Positions 1 through 7,682 of a stretch of DNA of 26,128 bases are shown one piece after another (positions within the stretch are counted from its first letter, which is position 1; each line of letters opens with the position of its first letter). Origin of the DNA: Candidatus Aquidulcis sp. (GTDB taxonomy: Bacteria > Chloroflexota > Anaerolineae > Anaerolineales > E44-bin32); the NCBI GenBank assembly GCA_020723365.1, contig DYJB01000004.1, positions 1 through 26,128 of the forward strand. The letters are read 5' to 3'. The notes below the pieces were generated by a model, which saw only the letters and a list, made by a program, of their open reading frames with translations, was not told the origin of the DNA and did not search any database. A program made the position numbers and the translations under genes.

Positions 1-1330
1 GCGGCAGCGGCAGGAACGACTCGCGTTGGGCGAACTCGGCCGCCTGCTTGCCGGCCATCTTGCCGAAGACGATCAGGTCGAGCAGCGAGTTGGTCCCCAG
101 GCGATTGGCGCCGTGGACCGAGACACAGGCGCATTCGCCGGCGGCGAAGAGCCCCGGCACCAATGTGTTGCGCGCGTCGGCGATCACCTGCCCCAGTTTG
201 GTGGTCGGGATGCCGCCCATGGCGTAGTGAGCCGTCGGCTGCACGGGCATCGGCTCGGTCATCGGGTCGACGCCCAGATAGGTGCGGCAGAAGTCGATGA
301 TGTCGGGCAGCTTGGCCAGCAGTTCGGGGGCGGTGACACGGTAGGCCGTGCCATCCGGGCGCGTGCGCCCGTCGAGGGCGGCGTAGCGGTTGACGGTCTC
401 CGGACGCACGTCCAGGTGCAGGAAGCGCTTGCCGCCGATGCCGCGCCCGTCGCGCATCTCCAGGTACATCGCCCGGCTGATGACGTCGCGCGAGGCCAGA
501 TCCTTGACGCGCGGGGCGTAGCGCTCCATGAAACGCTCGCCGGCGTCGTTGACCAGGATGCCGCCCTCGCCGCGCACGCCCTCGGTGATCAGGATGCCCA
601 TCTTGTAGATGCCGGTGGGGTGGAACTGGAAGAACTCCATGTCCTCCAGCGGCAGCCCGGCGCGGAGGGCCACGGCCATGCCATCGCCGGTGTAGGAGTA
701 GGCGTTGGAGGTGATCTCCCACACGCGCCCGTAGCCGCCGGTGGCGAAGATGACCGCCTTGGCGTGGAAGGTGTGCACCTCGCCGCTGGCGAGCTCCACC
801 GCCACCACGCCGCAGACGGCGCCGTTCTGCAGCAGCAGGTCGAGCACCTGGAACTCGTCGAAGAAGGTGACCTGGTTGCGGATGCACTGCTGGTAGAGCG
901 TCTGCAGGATCATGTGCCCGGTGCGGTCGGCGGCGTAGGCGGCGCGGCGCACAGGCCGCCCGGTCTGGTTGTTGGTGTGGCCGCCGAAGGGGCGCTGGGC
1001 GATCTTGCCCGACTCGGTGCGGTTGAAGGGCAGCCCCATGTGCTCCAGCTCGTAGACGGCCGCCACGGCTTCGTGGCACATGAACTCGATGGCGTCCTGG
1101 TCGCCCAGGTAGTCGCTGCCCTTGACGGTGTCGAAGGCATGCCAGTCGGGGCTGTCCTCTTCCTCACTGCCCAGCGCGGCGCACACGCCGCCCTGGGCCG
1201 CACCGGTGTGCGAGCGCACCGGGTAGAGCTTGCTGAGCACGGCCGTGCGCGCCCCGCGCGAGGCGTGCAGCGCCGCCATCAGGCCGGCGCCTCCCGCGCC
1301 CACGATCACGACCTCGTACTCATGCACCAT
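1..1330 (-). CDS. sdhA: Succinate dehydrogenase flavoprotein subunit (SdhA), 3' part missing
   Basis: This is the FAD-carrying catalytic subunit of succinate:quinone oxidoreductase, which oxidises succinate to fumarate on the cytoplasmic face of the membrane. About 443 residues are visible of a usual 570-600; the C-terminus lies beyond position 1. The N-terminus has the Rossmann FAD motif GAGGAG (residues 11-16). His41 in SHTGAAQGG is the residue that covalently binds FAD in this family. HPTG (237-240), the VRGEGG segment (252-257) and Arg282 in the SRDVISRA segment match the active-site region. The ATG at 1330 gives the standard short N-terminus before the FAD fold. It lies 16 bases after the sdhD stop, so the order is sdhC-sdhD-sdhA; sdhB would be expected further left. 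Identification is secure from motifs and context. Confidence 0.95.
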   Translation of the reverse strand, partial: MVHEYEVVIVGAGGAGLMAALHASRGARTAVLSKLYPVRSHTGAAQGGVCAALGSEEEDSPDWHAFDTVKGSDYLGDQDAIEFMCHEAVAAVYELEHMGLPFNRTESGKIAQRPFGGHTNNQTGRPVRRAAYAADRTGHMILQTLYQQCIRNQVTFFDEFQVLDLLLQNGAVCGVVAVELASGEVHTFHAKAVIFATGGYGRVWEITSNAYSYTGDGMAVALRAGLPLEDMEFFQFHPTGIYKMGILITEGVRGEGGILVNDAGERFMERYAPRVKDLASRDVISRAMYLEMRDGRGIGGKRFLHLDVRPETVNRYAALDGRTRPDGTAYRVTAPELLAKLPDIIDFCRTYLGVDPMTEPMPVQPTAHYAMGGIPTTKLGQVIADARNTLVPGLFAAGECACVSVHGANRLGTNSLLDLIVFGKMAGKQAAEFAQRESFLPLP

Positions 1331-1346
1331 GCACGGCCTCCGCGGC

Positions 1347-1772
1347 CTAGGATGCCAGGATGACGTAGACGGCCACGATCAGCGCCGCGATCCACAGCCC
1401 GCCGATCAGCATGCGCAGCACGGCCACCGCCAGCGGGCGCTTCAGGTAGTCCTCCAGCACCATGCGCACGCCGTTCATGGCATGGGCCGAAGCCAGGGCG
1501 ATCATCAGCATCGAGTAGATCTGCCAGAAGGCGTTCGACCAGCCGGCGGTGACATCCGGGATGTCGCTGTTGACGACGTGGTTGGGATTGGGGAAGAACA
1601 TCCAGCGCATGAAGCCGGGCAGGTCGAGCTGCGTGCGGCCGCCGTAGACGAAGCCCATCGCCAGGCTGAAGGCGCCGAACAGCAGCAGCGCCAGCCCGGA
1701 GAGGCGCGTGAAGGTCCACAGCAGGTGTTCCCAGGATCCGGTCGGGCGGGCGCGGGGCGAGATCGACATCAT
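1347..1772 (-). CDS. sdhD: Succinate dehydrogenase membrane anchor subunit (SdhD-like)
   Basis: This 141-residue protein has three membrane segments (about 20-42, 82-105 and 115-138). It should form, with SdhC, the heme b- and quinone-binding anchor of succinate dehydrogenase. The second helix carries SAHAMNG with His97, the position of the axial heme ligand in this family. The first helix has FTRLSG, resembling the SdhC/D N-terminal quinone-site motif but without the His seen in SdhC here. The start is one of two adjacent ATGs (1772 or 1769). A GAGG ribosome site precedes them and the sdhC stop is only five bases away. The assignment rests on operon position, length and topology as much as on sequence. 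Confidence 0.88.
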   Translation of the reverse strand: MMSISPRARPTGSWEHLLWTFTRLSGLALLLFGAFSLAMGFVYGGRTQLDLPGFMRWMFFPNPNHVVNSDIPDVTAGWSNAFWQIYSMLMIALASAHAMNGVRMVLEDYLKRPLAVAVLRMLIGGLWIAALIVAVYVILAS

Positions 1773-1777
1773 CGGCC

Positions 1778-2167
1778 TCAGGACGGGAACAGCCCGCTGC
1801 GGATGAGGAAGAAGACCGGAACCAGGAAGGCCGGCGCGAACACGGCCCACTGCAGCCAGACCAGTTCATGCTGGTAGCGCAGCAAGCCCGGGAACAGGTC
1901 CATCAGCGCCAGGCGTCCGCCGTTCAGCGCGTGGTAGAGCACGCAGAAGTAGACGAAGATCTGGGTGAACCAGGATTCGTAGAAGGCGGTCAGGGCGGTC
2001 GCCAGCGGATCGCCGAACTGCTGCAGGAAGAAGGCGGCCACGACGTGCATGCCGACGAACAGCACGATGCCCAGCCCGGTCAGGCGGTGCAGGGTCCAGG
2101 CGAGCATCCCCTGCCGCCCCCGGTAGCGCAGGGCCTGCAGCACGCTTACCCCGCGGCTGGCCGGCAT
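1778..2167 (-). CDS. sdhC: Succinate dehydrogenase cytochrome b556 subunit (SdhC)
   Basis: This 129-residue three-helix membrane protein is the first gene of the sdh operon. The family signature is visible: LHRLTG (His27) in helix 1, where the Ser/Arg/His quinone-site residues sit, and YHALNGGRLALMD (His79) in helix 2, the usual heme b ligand region. The ATG at 2167 is preceded by a strong GGGAGGGG ribosome site. A perfect TATAAT hexamer lies about 30 bases upstream on the same strand. The arrangement sdhC-sdhD-sdhA matches the classical operon. Function is anchoring, heme binding and electron transfer to quinone. Confidence 0.9.
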   Translation of the reverse strand: MPASRGVSVLQALRYRGRQGMLAWTLHRLTGLGIVLFVGMHVVAAFFLQQFGDPLATALTAFYESWFTQIFVYFCVLYHALNGGRLALMDLFPGLLRYQHELVWLQWAVFAPAFLVPVFFLIRSGLFPS

Positions 2168-2196
2168 ATCCCCTCCCGCGGCGACGGAATGGGCTG

Positions 2197-2205
2197 ATTA
2201 TACCG
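2197..2205 (-). promoter_or_regulatory. Probable -10 element of the sdh operon promoter
   Basis: Read on the minus strand this is CGGTATAAT, with a perfect TATAAT at 2202-2197. No good -35 hexamer is seen 16-18 bases upstream. A start of transcription near 2190 would give a leader of about 23 bases containing the sdhC ribosome site. Confidence 0.55.
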
Positions 2206-2248
2206 AGGTCGGCCCCCGGAGCGTACGTCGGGCCGAGTGGGTCGGATT

Positions 2249-2257
2249 TGGTAGAAT
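2249..2257 (+). promoter_or_regulatory. Probable extended -10 promoter of the Rieske/cytochrome b operon
   Basis: TGGTAGAAT is an extended -10 (TGn followed by TAGAAT, five of six matches to TATAAT). No clear -35 is present. Transcription would start near 2264, about 50 bases before the Rieske ATG. It lies back to back with the sdh -10, which is 44 bases away on the opposite strand. Confidence 0.5.
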
Positions 2258-2315
2258 TCGGCCAGCCTCCGGCGCGGGATCCTCCGTCGAGGCCGGGTGC
2301 TGGGTGAGGGTATCG

Positions 2316-2807
2316 ATGGCGGAGTCTGAATCATCGGCCGGCCTGGGCCGCCGCACCTTCGTCACCGGCGTCGTCGGGCTGCTGGGCGGCATCATCGCCG
2401 CCGTGGTCGGGCTGCCGGCCGTCGCCTACTGGCTTGGCCCGTCGCTCAAGAAGCAGGAAAGCGACGCCTGGGTGCCGCTCGGCCCCGTCGAGAACATCCC
2501 CGTGGATGTTCCGACGCTCTTCTCCTTCACGCGCACCAAGCAGCTGGGCTGGGAGCGCAGCGCCACCAGCTACGGCGTGTACGTCCTGCGCGCCGGCGGG
2601 CAGGTCCTGGCGCTGTCGAACGTCTGCACCCATCTCTCGTGCCGCGTGACCTGGAGCCCCGAGCGGGATACCTACCTCTGTCCGTGCCACGACGGGCACT
2701 TCGCCCGCGACGGCGCCATCGTCTCCGGCCCGCAGCCGCGGCCGCTGGATCGCTTCGCTCTCAAGATCGAGGACGGCACATTGTTCGTGCACATCGTGGA
2801 GGCCTGA
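2316..2807 (+). CDS. qcrA: Rieske iron-sulfur protein of a cytochrome bc-type complex
   Basis: This 163-residue protein carries the [2Fe-2S] cluster that accepts the first electron from quinol in the bc/b6f-type complex. A twin-arginine RRTFV motif (about residues 12-16) precedes a single membrane anchor (about 15-41), as in Tat-exported Rieske proteins. Cluster ligands are in CTHLSC (Cys104, His106, disulfide Cys109) and CPCHDGHF (disulfide Cys122, Cys124, His125). The usual HGSxY is replaced by HDGHF, removing the Ser and Tyr that raise cluster potential. The ATG at 2316 follows a GTGAGGG ribosome site at good spacing; an in-frame GTG at 2304 is possible but less well placed. The stop is one base before the cytochrome b start. 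Confidence 0.95.
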   Translation: MAESESSAGLGRRTFVTGVVGLLGGIIAAVVGLPAVAYWLGPSLKKQESDAWVPLGPVENIPVDVPTLFSFTRTKQLGWERSATSYGVYVLRAGGQVLALSNVCTHLSCRVTWSPERDTYLCPCHDGHFARDGAIVSGPQPRPLDRFALKIEDGTLFVHIVEA

Positions 2808-2808
2808 G

Positions 2809-3468
2809 ATGGCGGCACGCGCCTTCCGCTGGCTGGACGATCGCCTGGGCCTGACCGGCATCTACCGCACCATCTTCGACCGCAAGATCCCCAAGGTCAA
2901 CTGGGCCTTCACCCTCGGCAGCGCCACCTTGTTCCTGGCCGTGCTTCAGGGCGTGACGGGCGTCTTCCTGACCGTCTACTACGTGCCCCATCCCGACCAG
3001 GCCTACGAAAGCGTCAACTACATCATGACCGGCGTGCCCTTCGGCTGGCTGGTGCGCGGCCTGCACCACTGGGGCGCCACGCTGATGGTCATCACCGTCG
3101 TGCTGCACATGCTGCGCACGTTTTTCTACGCCGCCTACAAGTACCCGCGCGAGATCACCTGGATCACCGGCGTGCTGCTGCTGCTGGTGACGCTGGGCAT
3201 GGGCTTCACCGGCTACCTGCTGCCGTGGAACCAGCGTGCCTACTGGGCCACGACCGTCGGCACGTCGATCGCCGGCACCGTGCCGTTCGTCGGGCCGATC
3301 ATCGAGCAGGCGCTGCGCGGCGGGACCGATCTGAGCACGCTGACGCTGACGCGCTTCTTCAGCGCTCACATCTGGATGCTGCCGGCGGCTCTGCTCGGCC
3401 TGGTGGGCGTGCACATGTACCTGGTCATCCGCCTGGGCATCTCGCACGTGCCCGCGGCGGACGAGTAG
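2809..3468 (+). CDS. qcrB: Cytochrome b6-type subunit (N-terminal half of split cytochrome b)
   Basis: This 219-residue protein has four membrane helices and carries both b hemes of the quinol:cytochrome c oxidoreductase. Heme ligands are His86 and His100 in helix B (LHHWGA, VVLHML) and His187 and His202 in helix D (SAHIWM, GVHMYL). The second pair is spaced 15 apart rather than the 14 of mitochondrial cytochrome b, which is the cytochrome b6 pattern. GFTGYLLPWNQRAYWATTV (133-151) is the conserved quinol-oxidation-site cd1 region. The length matches cytochrome b6 and Bacillus QcrB, and the C-terminal half is encoded by the next gene. Its ATG follows the Rieske stop by one base, implying translational coupling. 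Confidence 0.95.
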   Translation: MAARAFRWLDDRLGLTGIYRTIFDRKIPKVNWAFTLGSATLFLAVLQGVTGVFLTVYYVPHPDQAYESVNYIMTGVPFGWLVRGLHHWGATLMVITVVLHMLRTFFYAAYKYPREITWITGVLLLLVTLGMGFTGYLLPWNQRAYWATTVGTSIAGTVPFVGPIIEQALRGGTDLSTLTLTRFFSAHIWMLPAALLGLVGVHMYLVIRLGISHVPAADE

Positions 3469-3477
3469 GAGCGCGGC

Positions 3478-4713
3478 GTGAACGACGAGCAGAAGCGCGA
3501 GATCGACGCCCGGCACGAGCAGGCCAAGCAGCACGGCGTCAAGTTCTTCCCCGACATCATCTACAAGGACATGATCGCCGCCTTCGGCGTCTTCGTCCTG
3601 CTGCTGCTGCTGGCCGTCTTCCTGGGCGTCAAGCCCGAGCCGCCGGCCGATCCCAACGACGCCGCCTACGTCCCGCGCCCCGAGTGGTACTTCCTGTTCC
3701 TGTTCCAGCTGCTCAAGTACTTCCCGGGCCAGATCGAGTGGATCGGCACGGCCGTCGTCCCGGGCCTCGCCGTTCTGGCGCTGCTGCTGCTGCCGTTCTA
3801 CGACCGCTCGCCCTTCCGCCACTGGCGCCGCCGCAAGCTGGCGCTGGCGATCATGGGCGCCGCCATGGCCGGCATCATCGGGCTGACGATCGTGGCGGCC
3901 GTGACGACCCCGCCTCAAGAAGAGACGGCGGCGCTGACCAGCCTCGGCGACCGCCTGCTGGCCGGCCAGGACCTGTACAGCATCCAGTGCGTCGAGTGTC
4001 ACGGTGATGAAGGACAGGGCGGCGAGATCGCCGGCGTCGAGGGTCTGGAGGGCTTCCTGATGAAGCCCATGAACGTCGGCGATTACATGTACACCCGCGA
4101 GGACGACACCCTGGCGGCGATCATCGCCTACGGCCAGCCGGATCTGGGCATGCCTCCCTTCGGCAAGGCCTACGGCGGGGAGCTGTCGCCGGGCGAGATC
4201 CAGGCCATCGTGACCTTCATGCGCTACACCTGGGACGACCGTATGGAGATCCCGCAGGACGTGGCCTCGGCCGGCGCCGTGCCGGCGCTCGCCCCGGGCG
4301 AGATTCCGTCCTACAGCGTACACATCCAGCCCATCGTGCGGCGGACGTGCCTCTCCTGCCACCGCGAGGGCAAGAAGAACAACAACTACCTGATGGGGTC
4401 GTACCGTGAGGTGCTCGACACAGGCGACAACTCCCCGGTGATGGTGGCCGGCGATGCCAACAGCCTGCTGCTGCGGCTGCTGCGCCGGGAAGAAGTGACC
4501 GAGATCAAGGACCTCGACCCGATGCCTCCGGCACGGCCGCTCAAGCCCGAATGGGTGGAGATGTTCGAACTGTGGGTGGCGGCCGGCATGCCCGAGACGC
4601 CTGTGCCCGCCACCGGCGCCGCGCCGGCGGCCACGCCGACGCCGCCCGTGACCGGTACACCTCCCGCCGCATCGCTCACGCCGGCGCCGACCAGCGGCAC
4701 GCCTACCCCGTAG
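3478..4713 (+). CDS. qcrC: Cytochrome b subunit IV fused to a diheme cytochrome c
   Basis: This 411-residue fusion protein begins with subunit IV of a split cytochrome b. It has membrane helices at about 32-50, 88-107 and 122-143, and the quinol-site PEWY motif at residues 68-71. A first cytochrome c domain follows (CVECH 171-175, probable Met ligand in GMPPFG near 225). A second heme site is CLSCH (291-295), with DPMPPARPL (Met349) as possible ligand region; this part resembles the planctomycete-type cytochrome c family. Residues 374-411 are a Pro/Thr/Ala-rich tail, probably disordered. The gene starts with GTG nine bases after qcrB. The fused c domains would carry electrons from the Rieske centre to a terminal oxidase or other acceptor on the outer face. 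Bacillus QcrC has the same fusion but one heme. Confidence 0.92.
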   Translation: MNDEQKREIDARHEQAKQHGVKFFPDIIYKDMIAAFGVFVLLLLLAVFLGVKPEPPADPNDAAYVPRPEWYFLFLFQLLKYFPGQIEWIGTAVVPGLAVLALLLLPFYDRSPFRHWRRRKLALAIMGAAMAGIIGLTIVAAVTTPPQEETAALTSLGDRLLAGQDLYSIQCVECHGDEGQGGEIAGVEGLEGFLMKPMNVGDYMYTREDDTLAAIIAYGQPDLGMPPFGKAYGGELSPGEIQAIVTFMRYTWDDRMEIPQDVASAGAVPALAPGEIPSYSVHIQPIVRRTCLSCHREGKKNNNYLMGSYREVLDTGDNSPVMVAGDANSLLLRLLRREEVTEIKDLDPMPPARPLKPEWVEMFELWVAAGMPETPVPATGAAPAATPTPPVTGTPPAASLTPAPTSGTPTP

Positions 4714-4737
4714 CCGCACCGACCCGTACCGGAATGA

Positions 4738-4763
4738 GAACCGGCCTGCGTGCAGGCCGGTTC
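4738..4763 (+). terminator. Hairpin terminator after the bc complex operon
   Basis: GAACCGGCCTGC and its exact complement GCAGGCCGGTTC form a 12-bp stem with a two-base loop, 24 bases after the qcrC stop. No run of T follows on either strand. It lies between two genes that end toward each other, so it may act in both directions. Confidence 0.6.
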
Positions 4764-4811
4764 CTGATTCCGCTTTCGGCGCAGATGCGTCGGCGGGCCG
4801 CGAGTCCGCCG

Positions 4812-6842
4812 CTACTTGCACCCCTCCTCTACCACCGTCGCCTGCGCTGAGGCGCCGTCCTTGTTGTAGGCCTCGACGGCGTAGGTGTACGGTCCGCCGA
4901 GGGGCGGGTTGTCGGTGTAGCTCGTCGAGCCGGCGGGGAGCGTCGCCAGCAGCGCCCCGTTGCGGTACAAACGGTAGCCGGTCTCGCCGCCCACATCGTT
5001 CCACTCCACCCGCACGACGTAGACTTTCTTGGTCACCTCGCACATCTGCCGGCCGATCACCACGCCGGTCGGAGTCCCGGGGAGCGGCGGTCCGCTCATC
5101 ACCGGCAGCGTGTCCGCCGGACCCGTCACATCGAGCACGGCGGCCGAGATCCAGCAATACCACACCGGCTGCCCCGGCGCATTGATGCCCTCCAGGCGCA
5201 GCGACTGGCCCTGGGTGTAGGCGTCGACGTCGAAGTAGGCCGTGCCGGGGCCGCGGCGGCAGAAGCCGTTCTTGTTGAGCGCCCCGAAAACGCCGGCGGG
5301 CGTGGGGGTGGCCACGGGCGTGGGTGTGGCCACGGGCGTGGGCGTCGGCGGCGCGGCCTCCATCTCGATCGCCCCGCGATCGCAGCCGGCGCCCTGTGGG
5401 CGGCTGACCGAACGCTGATCCTCCGAGATGCACAGGTCGGGCGTGCCGCTGTCGATGGCCGGGCTGCCCGGGGAGAGCGCGTGGCTCAGTCCGTTGCCCC
5501 CGTTGTTGGCGAGCCAAACCAGCAGCGCGTCGGTGTCGGGCAGGTCGCTCGCCTCGGTCAGCGAGCAGGTGTCGTCATCGGCCAGGTTGTAGCCGGACGA
5601 CCCGACACCCTGGCAGTTGCCGAGCGCGTGGTGTCCGAGGATCGTCGAGCGCAGGTCGACGACGCCCCCGCCGCCGCTGAGGATCCCGTCCGGGCTGTTA
5701 TAGGCCAGCGTGGTGAACTCGACCCGCACTTCACCGCCGCCGTTGAAGATCCCGCCGCCCGTGGTCTTGGCCGGTTCGGCCATGTTGCCGCTGACGGTCA
5801 CATTGCGCAGCAGGAGCGCCCCGGGGGACTTGTTGTACGCCCCGCCTCCCAATCCACCCAGGGCCGAGTTGATCGTCAGGCTCGAGCGGTACAGGTGCAG
5901 CAGGCCTTCGTTCCACACGGCTCCGCCTTCCACGGCCGAGTTGTTGGTGAACCAGGCGTCATACAGGAAGGCCTCGGCTCCGTCCAGGTTGTACAGCCCG
6001 CCTCCCTGGTCGGCGTCGGTGTTCTGCTCGAAGGTGGCCAGGTTGATCTCCAGCCGCCCATCGTTGTAGATCCCCGCGCCCCGGCCCGGCGCGGTGTTCC
6101 GGTCCAGCGTGACGTCATTCAGCACGGCCTCGGCGGCCATGTTGTTCCACAGCCCCCCGCCATCCCCCGCTGCGGCATTGAGCCCGAGCAGCAGGCCGGT
6201 GGCCTCCATGCGCGCGGTGGCGAAGTTGTGGATCCCGGCGCCGGCTTCGGCGCTGTTCTCGAAAATCTGGGTTCCCACCAGCGTCAGCAGCCCGGTCTCA
6301 TTGAAGATCCCACCGCCGGCCGATGTCCCCGCACCCCCGGGCGGGACAACGGCATGGTTGCCCTGGATGGAGAGGCCGTCGAGCGTCAGCTGGCTGTGGT
6401 TGTAGATGCCGGCCCCCATCTGCGCCTGGCCGTTGAGCACGATCAGTGTCTCCATGCGCACGACCGCCGGCGCATGCACCTCGAAGATGCGATCCAGCGC
6501 CTGGCCGTCGATGGACGGAGCGCCCTCCCCGACGATGGTCACGTCGTCGGTGATGTCCAGGTCGCCGGTGGCGGCGGCATCCTCCTCCGCCCCGGCGATC
6601 GTCAGCGGATAGGCTGCGCCCGGGATCGTGATCATCTGCCAGCCGGCGCAGACGTTGGCATTGCGCACCGCCTCGCGCAGCGAGCAGTCATCCGCGGTGC
6701 AGGCGCCATCGTTGGTGTCGGCCGTCTTGTTGACGATGTACTCGTCGACACACACCGGCGCACCGCCGCCGCAGGCGGCGAGGGACAGCGTCAGCAGGCC
6801 AAGGATCACGACGGCAAAGGCGCGGCGCAGTGCAGGGGTCAT
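4812..6842 (-). CDS. CSLREA-domain parallel beta-helix lipoprotein with SH3-like and FN3 domains
   Basis: This 676-residue exported protein starts with a signal peptide ending in a lipobox (LAAC, Cys24). Next comes the CSLREA motif (CTADDCSLREAVRNAN, about 48-63). A right-handed parallel beta-helix region (about 100-430) is rich in GGGIFN/GGGLYN turns. A choice-of-anchor-Q type segment (NNGGNGLSHALSPGSPAIDSG and DQRSVSRPQGAGCDRGAIE, about 445-495) is followed by a PTPVATPTPVATPTP linker. A bacterial SH3-like module (KNGFCRRGPGTAYFDVDAY, about 520-575) and a C-terminal fibronectin III-like domain (about 590-676) complete it. Such proteins are surface proteins of unknown ligand; a carbohydrate-related role is possible but not shown. 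The ATG has an AGGAGC ribosome site. A TGGTAGGAT extended -10 lies at 6908-6900. Confidence 0.88.
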   Translation of the reverse strand: MTPALRRAFAVVILGLLTLSLAACGGGAPVCVDEYIVNKTADTNDGACTADDCSLREAVRNANVCAGWQMITIPGAAYPLTIAGAEEDAAATGDLDITDDVTIVGEGAPSIDGQALDRIFEVHAPAVVRMETLIVLNGQAQMGAGIYNHSQLTLDGLSIQGNHAVVPPGGAGTSAGGGIFNETGLLTLVGTQIFENSAEAGAGIHNFATARMEATGLLLGLNAAAGDGGGLWNNMAAEAVLNDVTLDRNTAPGRGAGIYNDGRLEINLATFEQNTDADQGGGLYNLDGAEAFLYDAWFTNNSAVEGGAVWNEGLLHLYRSSLTINSALGGLGGGAYNKSPGALLLRNVTVSGNMAEPAKTTGGGIFNGGGEVRVEFTTLAYNSPDGILSGGGGVVDLRSTILGHHALGNCQGVGSSGYNLADDDTCSLTEASDLPDTDALLVWLANNGGNGLSHALSPGSPAIDSGTPDLCISEDQRSVSRPQGAGCDRGAIEMEAAPPTPTPVATPTPVATPTPAGVFGALNKNGFCRRGPGTAYFDVDAYTQGQSLRLEGINAPGQPVWYCWISAAVLDVTGPADTLPVMSGPPLPGTPTGVVIGRQMCEVTKKVYVVRVEWNDVGGETGYRLYRNGALLATLPAGSTSYTDNPPLGGPYTYAVEAYNKDGASAQATVVEEGCK
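5302..5337 (-). repeat. Tandem 18-bp repeat encoding the PTPVAT linker
   Basis: Two tandem 18-bp units (5302-5319 and 5320-5337) differ at one base. A partial third unit follows. They encode the flexible PTPVAT linker between the beta-helix and the SH3-like domain, so this is a coding microrepeat. Confidence 0.7.
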
Positions 6843-6899
6843 GAGGGTTGCTCCTGGGTTGCGTGGGCGGCCGGATCGAGACAGCCGGCCCCGGCTTCT

Positions 6900-6908
6900 A
6901 TCCTACCA
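6900..6908 (-). promoter_or_regulatory. Candidate extended -10 promoter of the CSLREA lipoprotein gene
   Basis: The minus strand reads TGGTAGGAT: TGn plus TAGGAT, about 58 bases upstream of the start codon. The -35 region (AACAAC at 17-base spacing) is not consensus. Confidence 0.4.
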
Positions 6909-6961
6909 ACGGCGGCGACGCCGTTGTTGTGACACTCCCGCCGGCAGCTTCGGCAGGCGGA

Positions 6962-7681
6962 TCACCTAGCGTAGAGCCGATCATACTCCGGCATCCCGCG
7001 CAGCGAGGCCAGGTCGGTATCCTCTTTCGACCACTCGGCCAGTCCCGGGTGCAGCTCCAGCGCCTCCCCCAGCAGCTTGACGGCCCGGGCTTTCGCGCCG
7101 GCCAGGGCGTAGAAACACGCCAGGTTGTAGCGCACGACGCCCTTCCAGCGAGGGGCGTCCTCCAGTTCGGCCAGCAGCGCCGAGACATCCTCCATCATGG
7201 CGGCGGCATCGTCCATCTGCCCGCGCCTGGCGTAGGCGTCCGCCAGGTGCATGACCGGATGGGTGCAGCCGTTGCCGGCCACGCCGCGCCACAGCGGCTG
7301 GCCGCGCTGCCACTCGAAGCGCTGCGGATCGGTGAGCTCCTCATCGCTGAGCGCCTGCAGGCTGTCCGCCAGCCGGCGGTGGCTGAGCGCCAGCGCCTGG
7401 CGCACCTCGTCCCACGATTTGCCGGCGTACTCGGCCCAGATGCCAGCGTTCTCGGCCTCCACCTCAGCGTCCGGAGGTGGAGCGCCACCCTGCTGCGCGG
7501 TTTCCAGCCGGTCCGCCATGCGCAATCGCCAGGCGGCCAGGTGAGACATCAGGTCCTTGGCCGACCAACCGTCGAGGCGCCCGACCTGCTCGCGCTCCTG
7601 CGGGCTCAGGCGGGCGATGTAGAGCTCTTCCTCCTCGCGGGTGCGTTCGAGAAGCTGGATCAGATCGAGGCGCAGGTCCAT
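6962..7681 (-). CDS. ClbS/DfsB (DinB-superfamily) four-helix protein with C-terminal TPR
   Basis: This 239-residue cytoplasmic protein has an N-terminal half (about 1-160) that resembles the ClbS/DfsB/DUF1706 branch of the DinB fold. It has GWSAKDLMSHLAAWRLRMADRLE (His47) and a later HPVMHLADAY (His141, His145). These three His are where the DinB superfamily's metal triad would be. The C-terminal part (about 180-235, YNLACFYALAG and LLGEALELHPGLAEWSKEDTDLASLR) is a tetratricopeptide-type helix pair. The ATG at 7681 has a strong GGAGGAG ribosome site; the frame is open much further upstream, but that extension is low-complexity and unsupported. Some DinB proteins are thiol-dependent transferases; activity here cannot be told from sequence. 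The gene diverges from the next lipoprotein gene. Confidence 0.8.
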   Translation of the reverse strand: MDLRLDLIQLLERTREEEELYIARLSPQEREQVGRLDGWSAKDLMSHLAAWRLRMADRLETAQQGGAPPPDAEVEAENAGIWAEYAGKSWDEVRQALALSHRRLADSLQALSDEELTDPQRFEWQRGQPLWRGVAGNGCTHPVMHLADAYARRGQMDDAAAMMEDVSALLAELEDAPRWKGVVRYNLACFYALAGAKARAVKLLGEALELHPGLAEWSKEDTDLASLRGMPEYDRLYAR

Positions 7682-7682
7682 G

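Noticed and set aside
26..1363. A 445-codon plus-strand frame over sdhA
   Set aside because: The opposite strand encodes SdhA with FAD and active-site motifs; this frame has no recognisable domain.
2761..5517. A 918-codon open frame antisense to the bc complex genes
   Set aside because: It is a by-product of high GC with strong third-position bias in the plus-strand genes. The translation is low-complexity (His, Gln, Arg, Gly runs), and the plus strand holds clear Rieske, cytochrome b6 and cytochrome c genes.
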